The notes: generated from the letters alone by a model not told the origin. DNA of 64,000 nucleotides from Mallotus nudiflorus (GCA_947683625.1 CANTUR010000193.1:2232001-2296000), one strand, 5' to 3'. Counted from the first letter of the stretch, positions 12,365 to 23,639 are shown. Translations and numbers: made by a program.

Positions 12365-12811
12365 TACTTTATATTATTTTAATATATTATATAATATACA
12401 CAATAAATAAGCACCACACACTTATTTTAATAATATATATACACACATATACATATATACACACTTAATTAATATTAAAACCATATAATTTAATATAATT
12501 TAATTAAATAAACCCTAATTTTAAATTAAATGCATGTATTCATAAATGTTTTATTCGACACTTTAAAATCATGCACGAACTCATGCAAATTCATAAAACC
12601 GTTTAAAATAACTAGTATTTATTTACGTTTTAATTTCTCCGAAAATAAAATTCTCGGAAAAATTTTACGTAAAAGACTTAAATATAATAAAAATAATTAA
12701 AAATGACTTAATAAATAACAAACTCATTAAATAATCATAAATACATATAAAAGTTATTAACACTACATATCCCGATACAATTTACAATTATTTAAAACTC
12801 GAGATATCACA
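9650..12811 (+). mobile_element. Solo LTR, 3162 bp, of a Ty3/gypsy element (probably Tekay/Del-like)
   Basis: It starts TGTCACGACCC and ends GATATCACA (TG...CA). It is flanked by the 5-bp direct repeat AATTA (9645-9649 and 12812-12816). No PBS, PPT or coding region lies inside, so it is a solo LTR left by LTR-LTR recombination. The TGTCACGACCC start and the size of about 3 kb recall LTRs of plant Tekay/Del chromoviruses, but that lineage call is inference. Long open frames within it (for example 10830-11126) resemble no known protein. Confidence 0.85.
12333..12362. repeat. (TA)n microsatellite inside the solo LTR
   Basis: About 15 TA units. Confidence 0.9.
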
Positions 12812-12869
12812 AATTACAAATAAAGTTTGGTGACTATTGGCACAATTTACCCCAAAATTTACTCAAAGT

Positions 12870-12870
<1 letters not shown>

Positions 12871-12922
<52 letters not shown>
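12871..12922. repeat. (TA)n microsatellite
   Basis: About 25 TA units directly beyond the outer end of the fold-back element. Confidence 0.95.
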
Positions 12923-12925
<3 letters not shown>

Positions 12926-13213
12926 ATTAATTGTTGAATTTATAACTCATCCAATAGAAAAGACCATGGTTATATTCAAACTAATCTTAAATACACATTT
13001 TGATGTTTATATATTCAATTTGTATTAATTTTTATGATTAATTAAAAAAAATTTAATCGAAGTTGTTTATTGGATTCTCTAGGTCTTTTGTTTTATTAAT
13101 TTTGGTTTAGTCCATTTTTATTATAATAAATAAATGATTATAATTACTCACTGTTTTTTTTATTTAATTGATTCCAGTGGTTCAATCCAAAAGCTAAGCA
13201 CTAACCAACAACG

Positions 13214-13270
<57 letters not shown>

Positions 13271-13898
13271 ACCACCACCACCATTGATCTATGTGTAGCG
13301 ATTACCTGAATGTTTTTTATATCATTGTTTCACATTATTGAAATCAAATACCCACTAGCTACAGGAGTAATAGTAGTTGTGTCAATAACATCAACTACAG
13401 TGGCAGTGATTCTAAGTCCTTCCTCACTGTCAATGGCAGTGAAGGAGAGTGAGGGTGACTATGGCTACGAGCAAGCAACCAGTGGTGGTTGCTTCATTTG
13501 GTTCTGATTCTTAGATGGTGGCAGCAGAAGAAGGGTCTGATAATGGGAATAGTTGTAGTGGCGATAAAAGATTTTTTCATAAATGCCCTGGAAAATAACA
13601 AAAATAATAAAAATATCTCAAACTTTTATTAAGTACGCGTATCTGCTATTTCAAAAATATTTACATATTTGCCCCTCCTTATCTCAACAGTGTGCCCTCT
13701 TCTTCTTTGATTTTGACTTACCATCAAACTCAACCCAAATACTCAATAACATTATCTTGTCCTTCTTGTGAATTCTATTTTTTTATTATATTTTTTATGG
13801 CTTTTTTCTATAATCATCGATCAATCCAATTATGCTACCAGCAACTCTAACATCGAGCTACCAAGCCACCAAATAATTTCTCGCATATGTCCTCTCTT
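12923..13898. other. Non-coding spacer before Athila-A
   Basis: It holds a second (TA)n tract at 13216-13268, a short CCACCACCACC run after it, and no supportable gene. Small open frames at 13310-13507 and 13583-13771 show no recognisable domain. Confidence 0.6.
13216..13268. repeat. (TA)n microsatellite
   Basis: About 26 TA units. Confidence 0.95.
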
Positions 13899-14054
13899 TG
13901 ATAAGTTCATATTTTGTGCATATTTATAGTTAGTTTTTCATTAGTTTTCTTATGTTTCTCCTTATGTTTTTAGGTTGGAAGGCTTGAAGTTTGAATCGGG
14001 AGCATTGGAACATGAATTAGAGCTTAAAATCCAAGGATGAGTTGCTTAGAGTAG

Positions 14055-14226
14055 GGTAACAGTCGTTACATATCCATAACGGTTGTTACCAAGCGCCTGA
14101 GAGGAAGGAAAAATAGGACTAAAGACCATAACGAGAGTTACATATGTGTAATGGCTGTTACGGGTTGGCTGTGAGTTGGGTAATGTGTGTTACACTTGGA
14201 TAATAGCCGTTACCCACGTTACCGGG
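14055..14226 (+). promoter_or_regulatory. U3 array of GTAAC/GTTAC palindromic motifs
   Basis: About ten half-sites related to GTAACGGCCGTTAC occur in 170 bp (for example GGTAACAGTCGTTACA, CATAACGGTTGTTACC, GTAATGGCTGTTACGG, ATAATAGCCGTTACCC). They lie about 290-450 bp upstream of the TATA box. The same motif recurs at 21938-22262 and in the 3' LTR at 24980-25143. Confidence 0.75.
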
Positions 14227-14512
14227 CGATTGCGCAATTCAGGTCTGAGCACACTTAAGTATTTTGGGCATAAATTTTTGTCCTGAACTCGGATTGAGGC
14301 GATTCAAGATGTGTTGGAAAGATAAGAAGGAATGCTATGACTTTTATGAAGATTTTGAGACCTAGTTCGTTCATCTTGATAGGAAAAAGTTTTAAGGAAG
14401 TTAGTTAACCTGCATAGAGTTAGAAACAGTCCTAATTTAAGTAGGATTATTTTTTTTTTTTTGGAAACCTAACTTATTCCTATTATAAGAGGGAAGAATT
14501 TTGGGGGGACTT

Positions 14513-14522
14513 TATATATAAG
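14513..14522 (+). promoter_or_regulatory. Athila-A 5' LTR TATA box
   Basis: TATATATAAGG lies in a G-rich context and is conserved in the 3' LTR (ATATATAAGG near 25428). Its position in mid-LTR fits the U3/R boundary. Confidence 0.6.
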
Positions 14523-14658
14523 GAAAAAGATGGGAAAGAAGGGGGGGACACATAGACGGGGGGACACACAGGAGGCATAATCAAGAAACAACCAAGAGAC
14601 AAGGGAAGATCAAGGAGGCTAGAAGATTAAAAAGATTTTTTATTTAATTTCTTCCTCA

Positions 14659-15426
14659 TTATGGGAATTGTAGGTTTCATCAATTAACTCCCCAATAGCA
14701 AGAATACTATGATAAGTTGAATTAGAAGAAAACTAGAAATTACCAATTTAATCCACAAATTCGGATCGTTCAAAGATTGAAGTACGAAGATAGATGCTAC
14801 TTAACCCCTTTACCAACAAGGATAAAGATACTAAGATAGACTTTGAATTTCCTCTTATGCCACAAACAAGAAAGTTTGATAAATAATAAGAAAATAAAGA
14901 TTTATATTTTGACACCATAAGCTAGAATAAAGCTTGATAAGTCACAAAGTTTATACAAGAAATTAAAGAAAAAATTCCTCACAATAAAACTCAAAAAAAG
15001 TTATAATTCATATATCAAATTCACTCATGCTCCAAAAAGAAAGAAAAGGACTTGTTTATATAGAGTACAAGTCCATGCACACACTACTAAAATAGACTCA
15101 CACACATAGGATTACTTTTACTCTTAAATGGCCTTAATAACCACCACCCACATTAATAGCCATTACTTGGTATTAATTACCCCATTAACTTGTATATGGT
15201 GGCTACATGTAACCCTAATTGTTATTAACACAAAAACAAGTTAAATATTATTCCTTGGGCCTCCATGGATGCCTTATTGGGTTGAAATTCTTGGGCTTTC
15301 CAAATGTCCCTAATTAAACCCAATATGGCTTCTTGAAGCTTCTTATATTTGGACCTTGTGATTGGGCCTTCTTGTACTATTAATGGATCTTGGATCTCTT
15401 TAGGCTTTGAACTTGGATTCACATCA
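14659..15426 (-). mobile_element. 768-bp solo LTR inserted in the Athila-A 5' LTR
   Basis: The Athila LTR is split between two copies of the 5-bp duplication CCTCA (14654-14658 and 15427-15431); the 3' LTR has the uninterrupted site. Read on the minus strand the insert begins TGATGTGAATCC, has a TATA box CTATATAAAC (about 15055-15064) and ends CCCATAA. At its start the frame carries a piece resembling a Ty3/gypsy polyprotein tail (PITRSKYKKLQEAI), suggesting a family whose reading frame enters the LTR. The terminal TAA instead of CA is unusual. Confidence 0.75.
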
Positions 15427-16143
15427 CCTCATCTTTCTATTATTCTTTTGGAACATGTCTTTGTTATATACCATAACTATGTGTGGCTAAGTTTTCTATT
15501 TAGGGTTTGGGAATAAGAGTAGCCATTCCAATTTATGATGAACATGAGATTTTATTAATGTAATTTGAATTTTCAGTTAATCTTATGAGTTGTGATTATT
15601 TCATGCTTTCATTCTTGGCCAGCTTATTGCATGTTATGGATGATTTTCACTGACAAGAGTTAGGGAATTTCATTAGCTTAAATCTCATAAGACTTAAATA
15701 ACTTGACCACAAGAGAAAGTAAGCTTTAAGGGGAACCATGACTGTGAATAGGGTTTACAGTGGTAGAACAATTGTTTGAGAGCTTAATGAGCTTAGATTA
15801 ATTCCTTAATCATGAGAGTAAGTTAATTCTTAATCCTTGCATACTTAATTAAATTCGAGAGAATCATTAGGTGTTTAAGAATAATTACCCTTAACTGAAT
15901 TCAAATGCCCTTTTATTGAACTATGTTCATGAACGTATTAGAATGGTGAAGGTAGACTTAGGCTCTAAGATTGAATTATTTGATTTTACCTTATATTAGA
16001 TTGTTGAATTATTTAATTTAATTTTCTAGCTGAGAATTTAAACAAGAATATTGGTAATTAGTATCCAGTCTTTGAGGGAACGATATCTATTGTGCTATAC
16101 TACTCAATCCGTGCACTTGCGAGTTTTGTAGACAACAAGTTTT

Positions 16144-16161
16144 TGGCGCCGTTGTTAGGGA
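16144..16161 (+). promoter_or_regulatory. Primer binding site, tRNA-Asp type, mutated
   Basis: TGGCGCCGTTGTTAGGGA lies 6 bp after the LTR end. It complements the 3' end of plant tRNA-Asp (GTC) with three mismatches; the copy at 26296 matches exactly. Confidence 0.85.
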
Positions 16162-16271
16162 TTGACTATATTAATATTAATTTAATTTTTTTTCTTAGAC
16201 TAGTATTCCTTTCTTGAAAACTTATTTATTTTATTTATTTTATTTAATTTTTAGGTGATTTTAGCTAGTTT

Positions 16272-17820
16272 ATGCACACTTGGTCTAAGGGGCCAATCTT
16301 GAAAAAAATTGATCTTGAAATTGAGAAATCATGTAAGAAAAATCACAAGGAGAAGCGCGAAAGAGATAAGCAAATCCTAGCTGAAGATCAGGCAACTCAG
16401 CAAGCTAGGAATAGTGCCCTACAAGAATACACGATGCCTAGTCCGGGAGACAATTTGAGTAGCATTGTGAGACCAACTGTGGATGCCAATAATTTTGAGA
16501 TCAAACCAGCAATCATTCAGATGGTTTCACAATTACAATTTGGTGATCTCTCATGTAAAGACCCTAATGCTTATCTAGCCCAATTCTTGGAGATATGTGA
16601 CATATTTAAGATGAATGGGGTTAGTCCGGACGCCATAAAGCTGAGATTATTCCCTTTTTCCTTAAGGGATAAAGCCAAATTGTGGTTACATTCTCTTGCA
16701 CCATAATTAATCACCACTTGGGATGTGTTGTCAAAGGCATTTTTGGGCAAATATTTCCCACCCGGAAAAATAGCCAAATTCAGACAAGAAATCACAAGCT
16801 TCACATAACATCATAGAGAATCTTTATATGAAGCTTGGGAGCATTTCAAGGACTTGCAATATCAATGCCCTCACCATGTAGTTCCACAATGGCTACTTAT
16901 TCAGACCTTCTATCAAGGACTCATTGAGCCAATTAGGATCACCATCAATGCTACAACTCAAGGGTCATTCATGAGCAAGACACCCGAAGATGCATTCAAC
17001 TTTCTTGAGACCATAGCATCAAACAACTATCAATGGCATATAGATAAAAGCGGACCAAAGAAAGTTGCAGGGATGCATGAAGTGGATAATTGGAACCTCT
17101 TAAATGCTCACACAAAAATTAGAGGCTTCAACCAAATTATCTAACCCTATGGCTGTGTATTCATGTGACAATTGTGGGGGAGGACACTCAACCTTAGAGT
17201 GTCAAGGGGGATTTCCTTCTTAAGAACCATCCATTGAGCAACTTAATGCTCTTAACAACTTTTAGAGGAATCAAGGCAACCCCTACTCAAACACTTATAA
17301 TCCAGATTAGCGTAACCACCCTAATTTTTCATGGTCAAATCAAGGAGGGCTACCTAATGCCAACCAATGATTTAAGTAGCCACCCCCTGCTTTCCAACAT
17401 AAGAATACATTCCATCAGCAACAAGAGAACAAGCCTAATTTGGAGAGCATGATGGAGAAATTCCTAAAGGACCAAAAGGAGCAAAGGGAAGCCATAAAGA
17501 ATCTAACTTCTCAAATGGGACAACTTTTTGCTCATAATAAGATGTTGGAGAATCATATTGCAGCTCAAGCCTCAAGCTCAAGACAGAGTGGTATGTTGCT
17601 TAGTTAATCCGAGCATCCTAAAGAACAGACAAAGGCAATAACTCTTAGAAGTAGGAAGCAATTGCCTAAGGATGAGATAAAAAGGTAAGAAAAAGGGACT
17701 AATCAAGACATTGAAGTGGAGGAACAAATTGAGGTGATTGAGGATAAAAAGGAAGAGAAAAAGGCGACACCTTCCAAGACTCCACCACTACCCTTTCCTT
17801 AAAGGCAACAAAAATTCAAG
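16272..17820 (+). pseudogene. Athila-A gag (decayed)
   Basis: Gag forms the virus-like particle. From the ATG at 16272 the frame runs 144 codons to a stop at 16704. The retrotransposon-gag core is readable (QLQFGDLSCKDPNAYLAQFL, LRLFPFSLRDKAKLWL) and continues in the same frame at 16854-17144 (WLLIQTFYQGL). A zinc knuckle CDNCGGGHSTLEC (CX2CX3HX4C) is at 17164-17202. A lysine/glutamate-rich linker at about 17450-17810 has two further in-frame stops and precedes the protease. At least three stops and two frame changes prevent translation. The paralogous copy at 26440-28054 shares most of the sequence. Confidence 0.85.
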
Positions 17821-18597
17821 TTGGACAAGTACTTTAAGAAATTCATAAAGTCCTTCCAACAGCTCAAGCTTAACATAACTCTTTTAGATGTTATCACCAC
17901 CATGCTCGCTTATGCCAAGTTTTTGAAGGACATCATCTCACACAAGCGAAAGTGGGAAGATCATGAAACCATTCCCATTAATGAAGAATGTAGTGCTGTC
18001 ATCCAAAATAAGCTTCCACCTAAGCTTAAAGATCTAGGGAGTATCACTATTCCTTGTATTATTGGGAATGAATTTATTAGTAAGTCTTTATGTGATTTAG
18101 GTGCAAGCATGAGCATAATTCCTCTTTCTTTTTGTAGGCGCTTAAATATTGGTGAACCACAACCTACAACAGTGTCACTTCAACTTACGGATAGATCCTT
18201 CGTCTATCCTTATGGGATCCTATAAGACGTGCCCGTCAAAATTGGTAACTACTATATGCCAGGCGATTTCTTCATTCTTGAGATGGAAGAGGATCGTCAA
18301 ATCCTAATTATTTTGACATCTACTGCTGGGGCAATTATAGATATCAAAAAGGGAAAAATTTTGGTCGAGATTGGAGATGAAAAAGTTGAGTTTGATATTT
18401 TTAAGATGGCAAAGCAAACACCAATTATGGGGCCATGTTTCCGAGTTGATGCAATAGAAAGATGTGTGCAAGGGGTCTTTGAAAAACAGCTCATCCAAGA
18501 CCTTCTCGAGGCTTGCTTAGTTCATGAAGCAAGGAGGATGATATTGATCAAGAAGTGGTATTGTATGATCACTTTCTTAAAGCACATCCTATACTAA
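17821..18597 (+). pseudogene. Athila-A aspartic protease region
   Basis: This is a retropepsin-like domain that would process Gag-Pol. ISHKRKWEDHETIPI and LPPKLKDLGS precede the active site SLCDLGASMSIIP (Athila variant of D-T/S-G-A). A stop at 18223 follows YPYGIL, after which the frame continues with VKIGNYYMPGDFFILEMEED. The expected LGRPFLAT after ILIIL is shortened to TSTAG by a small in-frame deletion; the second copy at about 28505-28530 still has GRPFLAT. The catalytic Asp is retained, but the flap-side deletion and the stop make it inactive. Confidence 0.85.
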
Positions 18598-20218
18598 CCA
18601 AAGTGAAATCAACAATGTATGAGCCTTTACCTTCCAATGTAAGTTGTGTTAGCATTTTGGAGGAAGAGAGTGCACCTAAGGTAGAACTCAAAACTCTTCC
18701 TTCTTCTTTGAGGTATTCTTTTCTTAGCCCTAACTCTACTTTTCCAATACTTGTGAATGCTGAATTAAGTGAAGAACAAGTAGACAAATTGCTTAGGAGA
18801 GTTAGACCTCATAGAAAAATCATAGGTTACAACATTGACGACCTCAAGGGGATTAGTCCTTCTATTTGTATGCATAGGATCCATATGGAAGAAGGTTTCA
18901 AACCTTCAATTGAAAACCAAAGAAGAATAAATACCAACATAAAGGAATTAGTAAAGAAAGAGACAATGAAGTTACTAGATGAAGGGATTATCTATCCTAT
19001 TTTGGATAGTAATTAGGTTAGCCCAATTCATATAGTCCCTAAAAAGGGAGGGATGACTATGGTAAGGAATGAGAACAATGAATTAATTCCCACTAGGACT
19101 ATTATAGGGTGGCACATGTGCATTGACGATAGGAAATTAAATAAAGCCACAAGGAAATACCACTTTCCCCTACCCTTCATTGACCAACTTTTGGAAAGAC
19201 TTGAAAATCATTCATTCTTTTGCTACTTAGATGGTTATTCAGGTTTCTTTCAAATTCCCATCCATCTTGAGGACCAAGAGAAAACCACATTCACATGTCC
19301 TTATGGAACATATGCATGTAGGAGAATACCTTTCGGGTTGTGTAATGCACCTGGTACTTTTCAAAGATGCATGATGTCTATATTTTTTTATTTTGTTGAG
19401 GACATAATAGAGGTTTTTATGGATGATTTTTCTGTATATGGTTCTACATTTAATGCATGCTTGGATAACCTTGCTAAAGTTTTACAACATTGTGAGGAAA
19501 CTAACTTAGTGCTTAACTGGGAGAAGTGTCACTTTATGGTGACTAAAGGAGTGGTACTTAGACATATTATGTCTGAATATGGGATTGAAGTCGATAAAGC
19601 TAAGATCGAAGTAATTGAAAGACTTCCACCACCCACTTTAGTTAAAGGGATAAGGAGTTTCCTGGGACACGTAGGGTTTTATTGCCGCTTCATTAAGGAT
19701 TTTTCCAAAATTGCTAAACCCTTGACTAATTTGCTTTCCAAAGATGTTCCTTTTCAATTTAATGATGACTGTCTTAATGCTTTTCACAGGTTAAAAGAGG
19801 CCTTGATCATAGCACCTATTTTGCAACCACCAGATTAGAGTCTTCCTTTTGAAATTATGTGTGATGCAAGTGACTATACTGTAGGGGCTGTGTTGGGACA
19901 AAGGAAGGAGAAGCAAGCCTATGCCATCTACTACATCAGCCACACTCTTGATGAAGCTCAAGTAAATTATGCAACAACTGAAAAAGAGCTATTGGCGGTG
20001 GTATATGCAATGGATAAATTCAGATCCTATCTGGTTGGAAGTAAGGTGGTCGTTTACACAGATCATTTAGCACTTAAATATCTCTTGTCAAAGAAGGATG
20101 CCAAGCCAAGACTCATTCGCTGGATCCTTTTATTGCAAGAATTTGATTTGAAGATTTGAGACCGCAAGGGGATGAAAAATTTAGTAGCGGATCACCTTTC
20201 TCGCTTTAAGCATACTAT
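18555..20218 (+). pseudogene. Athila-A reverse transcriptase and RNase H
   Basis: The RT leader IIGYNIDDLKGISPSICMHR leads into the RT core. Stops interrupt it at 19014, 19836 and 20157. Motifs are MCIDDRKLNKAT, FFCYLDGYSGFFQIPI, TFTCPYGTYACRRIPFGLCN and the catalytic VFMDDFSVYG (FMDD, typical of Athila). GIRSFLGHVGFYCRFIKDFS follows. RNase H follows from 19857 with CDASDYTVGAVLGQ, TTEKELLAVVYA and YTDHLALKYLL. KNLVADHLSRF ends the region. Apart from the stops the frame is kept over most of the stretch, so inactivation is by point mutation. Confidence 0.92.
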
Positions 20219-20431
20219 TGATTCTGACCCTCTCCTATTATTGACAACCTTCCAGGTGAGCAACTCCTGCAAATTAGTGAAAGAGTTCCTTGGTATGCTG
20301 ATATCATCAATTACTTGGCATGTGGAGTTCTCCCTCTTGATCTATACTACCATTAAAAGAAGAAATTCTTTTGGGATATGAAGCATTATTTTTAGGATGA
20401 GCCCTTTCTTTATAAAAGGTATGGAGATGGT

Positions 20432-21555
20432 TTGGTGAGGAGGTGCATTCCAGCTGAAGAAGTACTAGATGTTCTCACCCATTGTCATTCTCTTGAGTGT
20501 GGAGCATATACTAATTCAACTAAGATAGCAGCAAAGGTGCTCCAAAGTGGTTTCTTATGGCCTTCTCTTTTCAAAGATGCAAGAATATTTGTACTTAAGT
20601 GTGATTGTTGTCAAAGAATAGGGAACATAGGCCGCCGAAATGAAATGCCACTTACAAACATCATTAAGATCAAGCTTTTTTATGTATGGGGAGTTCAAGC
20701 TCTTTTGGCAATAAATATATTTTGGTTAGGGTTGATTACGTATCTAAGTGGGTTGATGCAATTGCCTCACCAACCAATGATGGTAGAGTGGTAACCAAGT
20801 TCCTTCACCGAAATATCTTCACTCATTTTGGAACTCCCCGAGCTATTATTAGTGATGGCGATTCTCACTTTTGCAATCTCCAATTTGAGAGTCTCCTTGC
20901 AAAGTATGGATTAAAACACAAAGTAGCTACACCTTACCATCCTTAAACCAATGGCTAAGTGGATATTTCAAATAGGGAACTGAAGAGCATCTTAGAGAAA
21001 ATGGTGAATTCTTCACGTAAGGATTGGTCTCTTCATTTAGATGATGCCCTTTGGGCTTATAGAACAACTTTCAAAACTCCTATAAGGACTTCACCTTTTC
21101 GTTTGGTTTATGGGAAGTCATGCCACCTTCTAGTTGAGTTAGAACACAAGGCACTTTGGGCTACAAGGTTTCTAAATTTTGATCTAGCAAATGCTGGTGC
21201 TAAAAGGCTTCTATAACTAAATGAACTTGAGGAGTTCCTTATTGAAACATATGAGAATGCCAAGATTTATAAAGAAAGAACTAAAAGATGGCATGAAAAG
21301 CACTTGTAAACAAAGGAGTTTCAAGAAAGGAACTTGGTGTTGTTATATAACTCAAGACTCAAGTTTTTTCCAGGCAAATTGAAGTCCAGATGGTCGGGAC
21401 CATTTAAGATTCAAAAAATCTTGCCTCATAGAGTAATCGAGCTTGTGAACAAAGCCAACGAGTATTTCAAAGTCAATGGGCATCGTCTCAAATCATACTA
21501 TGCTAATGAAGAGCATTTGAAGAGTGTCTCATGCACACTCTCAAACCCGGAGTGA
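20432..21555 (+). pseudogene. Athila-A integrase
   Basis: The zinc-binding part reads HCHSLECG...KVLQSGFLWPSLFKDA...CDCCQRIGN. The catalytic core is in other frames: the first Asp (WGIDFMGPF in relatives) is lost by a deletion after YVWG, and the second part reads DYVSKWVDAI, FGTPRAIISDG, and VDISNRELKSILEK with the Glu. The C-terminal part reads FFPGKLKSRWSGPFKI and NGHRLKSYY and ends at 21555. No chromodomain is present, as expected outside the chromoviruses. Two frameshifts and a stop at 20944 break it. Confidence 0.9.
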
Positions 21556-22464
21556 AAACTCTGACTTACGGTCACGCCAATGACCTAAAATTGGTCCTAT
21601 TATGAGGAAGCCTAATCTTTCTTCTTTTCTTTTCTTGTATTTTCTTTTCTATTTCCTTTTGTATGTGATTTTAAAGTTTTTCTTTCATTTTCTTTTAGGA
21701 AAATTGTATTTAGAGAAATATGGAATGTTGACTTTAACATCACCGGAATGGAGTAGCATGGCTTGAACTTAGCCATGCTCAGGTTTGCTCTTGTTTATTT
21801 TATTTCATGTATGGATGTTTTATGTGTGTTTGTTTCTTTTCTTTGCTTTGTTTATTTAAATTCATATTTACTTTTATCTTTATTTCAACTTTACATTCTC
21901 TTTAATTTCATGTCTTTCATAAAAAAAAAAGAGAAGTGTCACGATCGTTACAAGTCTGTAACAGCCATTATAAGGCATCATGACTATTTTTCAAAAGATC
22001 CAGGCAATGTGTAATGGCCGTTACCAATTAGAAATGCCTGTTACGCATCACCATCTAATTCTAAGGTAATTATAGGCATTGCACAACGGCCGTTACATAT
22101 TTTTAATGCCCGTTACACTTATCCCCTATCCTTTTCCTCACTTTTAGGCATCGAGCAACGGTCATTACATGTCTGTAATGCCCGTTACTCCATATCCCTT
22201 TATTTTTTTTATGCTTGTAATGCTCAAGTAATGGTCGTTACCAAAGTGTCACGGTCATTACACGTTCAAATTTTTGAATTCTTGGGTGTCGATTCACATG
22301 CTCTCTTTTATGGGGACTTGCATAGGGCTTTAAATTTATTTATTTTTCTTCTTCCCCCTCACCTCTTTTTCTTCTCACCTCTTCCTCTTCACCTTTCCTC
22401 TTCCTAAATCTTTTTCTCTCCATCTATTTTTCTTTCTCTTCCTCCATTCTCTTTCGATTCCTAC
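21556..22464 (+). other. Athila-A inter-ORF region with motif array
   Basis: This is non-coding between integrase and ORF3: pyrimidine-rich stretches, then the palindromic array, then a TTTTTCTTCT-rich leader before the ORF3 ATG. Confidence 0.7.
21938..22262 (+). promoter_or_regulatory. Internal array of GTAAC/GTTAC palindromic motifs
   Basis: About ten half-sites occur, often as inverted pairs: GATCGTTACAAGTCTGTAAC, GTGTAATGGCCGTTACC, ACAACGGCCGTTACAT, AATGCCCGTTACAC, AACGGTCATTACATG, AATGGTCGTTACC. The motif is the same as in the LTR U3 (14055-14226). The array sits between the pol stop and ORF3. Confidence 0.75.
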
Positions 22465-23639
22465 CATGTCCAAGAAGGAAAGCAAACGTCCATGACAAAG
22501 GTGTTTCATCCACACCTTCCTCAACTCCTTCATCCATACTCAAAGTCTTTCTTCTCAAGATTCGATTTAAGACCACATCTTAAGAGCAGAAATTCAATCA
22601 ACTCAGTCCTCGCCTAATCATCCTTAATAGCTATATTAATGAAGAAGCACTGAAACAAGTAGGGCTTTGGGAAGAGGTAGATTTCTACATAAAGAGATTG
22701 GGATGGGAAGAGTGGGTTTTGCAAAAATTCCCATCTTATGAGGTAATAATCTATAAATTCCTTAGCCTTTTTTAGTTTAATAGTGCCAATAGCATGATGA
22801 GTTTTAGGTTAGGGAATGAGGATTTTGAAATGTCAATTTGGGAGATTAAGATAGCTCTGAAAATGCCACTTATGTTCAACCAATTTCCCACATACAAGAA
22901 GCATGCATTCTGGAAGCAACTCACTGATTTGGATGAAGGTTTTAATCCTAAAACCTCTAAAGCATCCATGATTATCTCACACAACCTTATGTACATGCAC
23001 CGATTGCTAGCTCATACTCTGTTAGGTAGAAAAGAGAGTGATGGCCAAGTCAATAGTGTTGAGATGGATATTTTATTTGCTATGGTAAATGGGCATAAAA
23101 TGGAGCTTTCACGTATTATTGCTTTGCGACTCTTGGATGTAGCTAAGGCATCTCGAGGAGCAATTCGGATTGGTTTTGTGGTATTGGCTTTGGCACAATT
23201 CAAAGGCTTTGATATTGCTTTTATTCCCTATACCAAGTGCAAAGGTGATATGAGGATTGGCTTTCAGATGATGGTGAATATGGGTTTACTTATACAACGG
23301 GTGGATGGGTATGTCCTTCTTCCACACCCTCGAGGCTCTGGATATCAACCCCCAGGAGCAAAGGGCATAAGAGTTTATCTTCCATAACATGTTACTTTAG
23401 AGCATTTGATGACTCGCATGCAGAACTTTGATGTTCGCATGACTACTTTGGAGGGTTTTATTAGGGAGATCAAGCAGAAAGTCAGCCGCCTTCAACATGA
23501 CCTCAGTGCTTATTTTGCATTTTAGGGTTTCCAATCGCCAGCTTTCCCATCTCCTCCTGCTCCTACTCCTGCTGATAATAGTAGAGCCTTATGCGTCTAC
23601 TCTATAGAGGACCCTGAAGACCATAATGAGACTTCTTAA
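22465..23639 (+). pseudogene. Athila-A ORF3 (Athila ORF1/env-position protein)
   Basis: It starts MSKKESKRP at 22465. The upstream part reads YINEEALKQVGLWEEVDFYI and the best preserved stretch is 22794-23387 (197 codons: MSFRLGNEDFEMSIWEI, KIALKMPLMFNQFP, HRLLAHTLLGRKES, MRIGFQMMVNMGLLI). The C-terminal part contains QNFDVRMTTLEGFIREIKQK, a short coiled-coil-like stretch, and ends at 23639. Such a protein after integrase is characteristic of Athila elements; its role is unknown and an envelope role is only historical. Stops at about 22770, 23385 and 23523 and a frameshift near 22500 break it. No transmembrane segment was seen in the readable part. Confidence 0.7.

Larger units (their letters stand above)
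8471..12860. mobile_element. Fold-back (long inverted repeat) element, right arm split by a solo LTR
   Basis: The left arm (about 8471-8985) is the reverse complement of 9170-9649 joined to 12817-12860. Matching landmarks include GAATCACAACAATT/AAATTACAACAATT, TAATCCATCA, CAATATACTRTGACTTTGT, CCTTCCA, AAAGTTATATAATATTAT and TTACTTG/TTATTTG. Arms are about 500 bp with a spacer of about 190 bp, and the whole is AT-rich and non-coding. Alignment of the left arm runs without a gap across the junction 9649/12817 once the 3.16-kb solo LTR is removed, which confirms both elements. Outer boundaries are approximate, and no target duplication was fixed. Confidence 0.78.
13899..16137 (+). repeat. Athila-A 5' LTR (1466 bp plus a 768-bp insert and its TSD)
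   Basis: It starts TGATAAGTTCATATTTTG and ends GTAGACAACA. It aligns along its length with 24825-26289 except for the insertion at 14659-15426. It contains the U3 motif array, the TATA box and the conserved GAGGGAACGATATCTATTG block near its end. Confidence 0.93.

Noticed and set aside
12837..13028. Open frame of repeated Tyr-Ile
   Set aside because: It is a translation of a (TA)n microsatellite; the same applies to 6100-6327 and 31513-31737.
13310..13771. Two small plus-strand open frames
   Set aside because: They have low-complexity or Ile/Phe-rich translations, no domain and no splice context.
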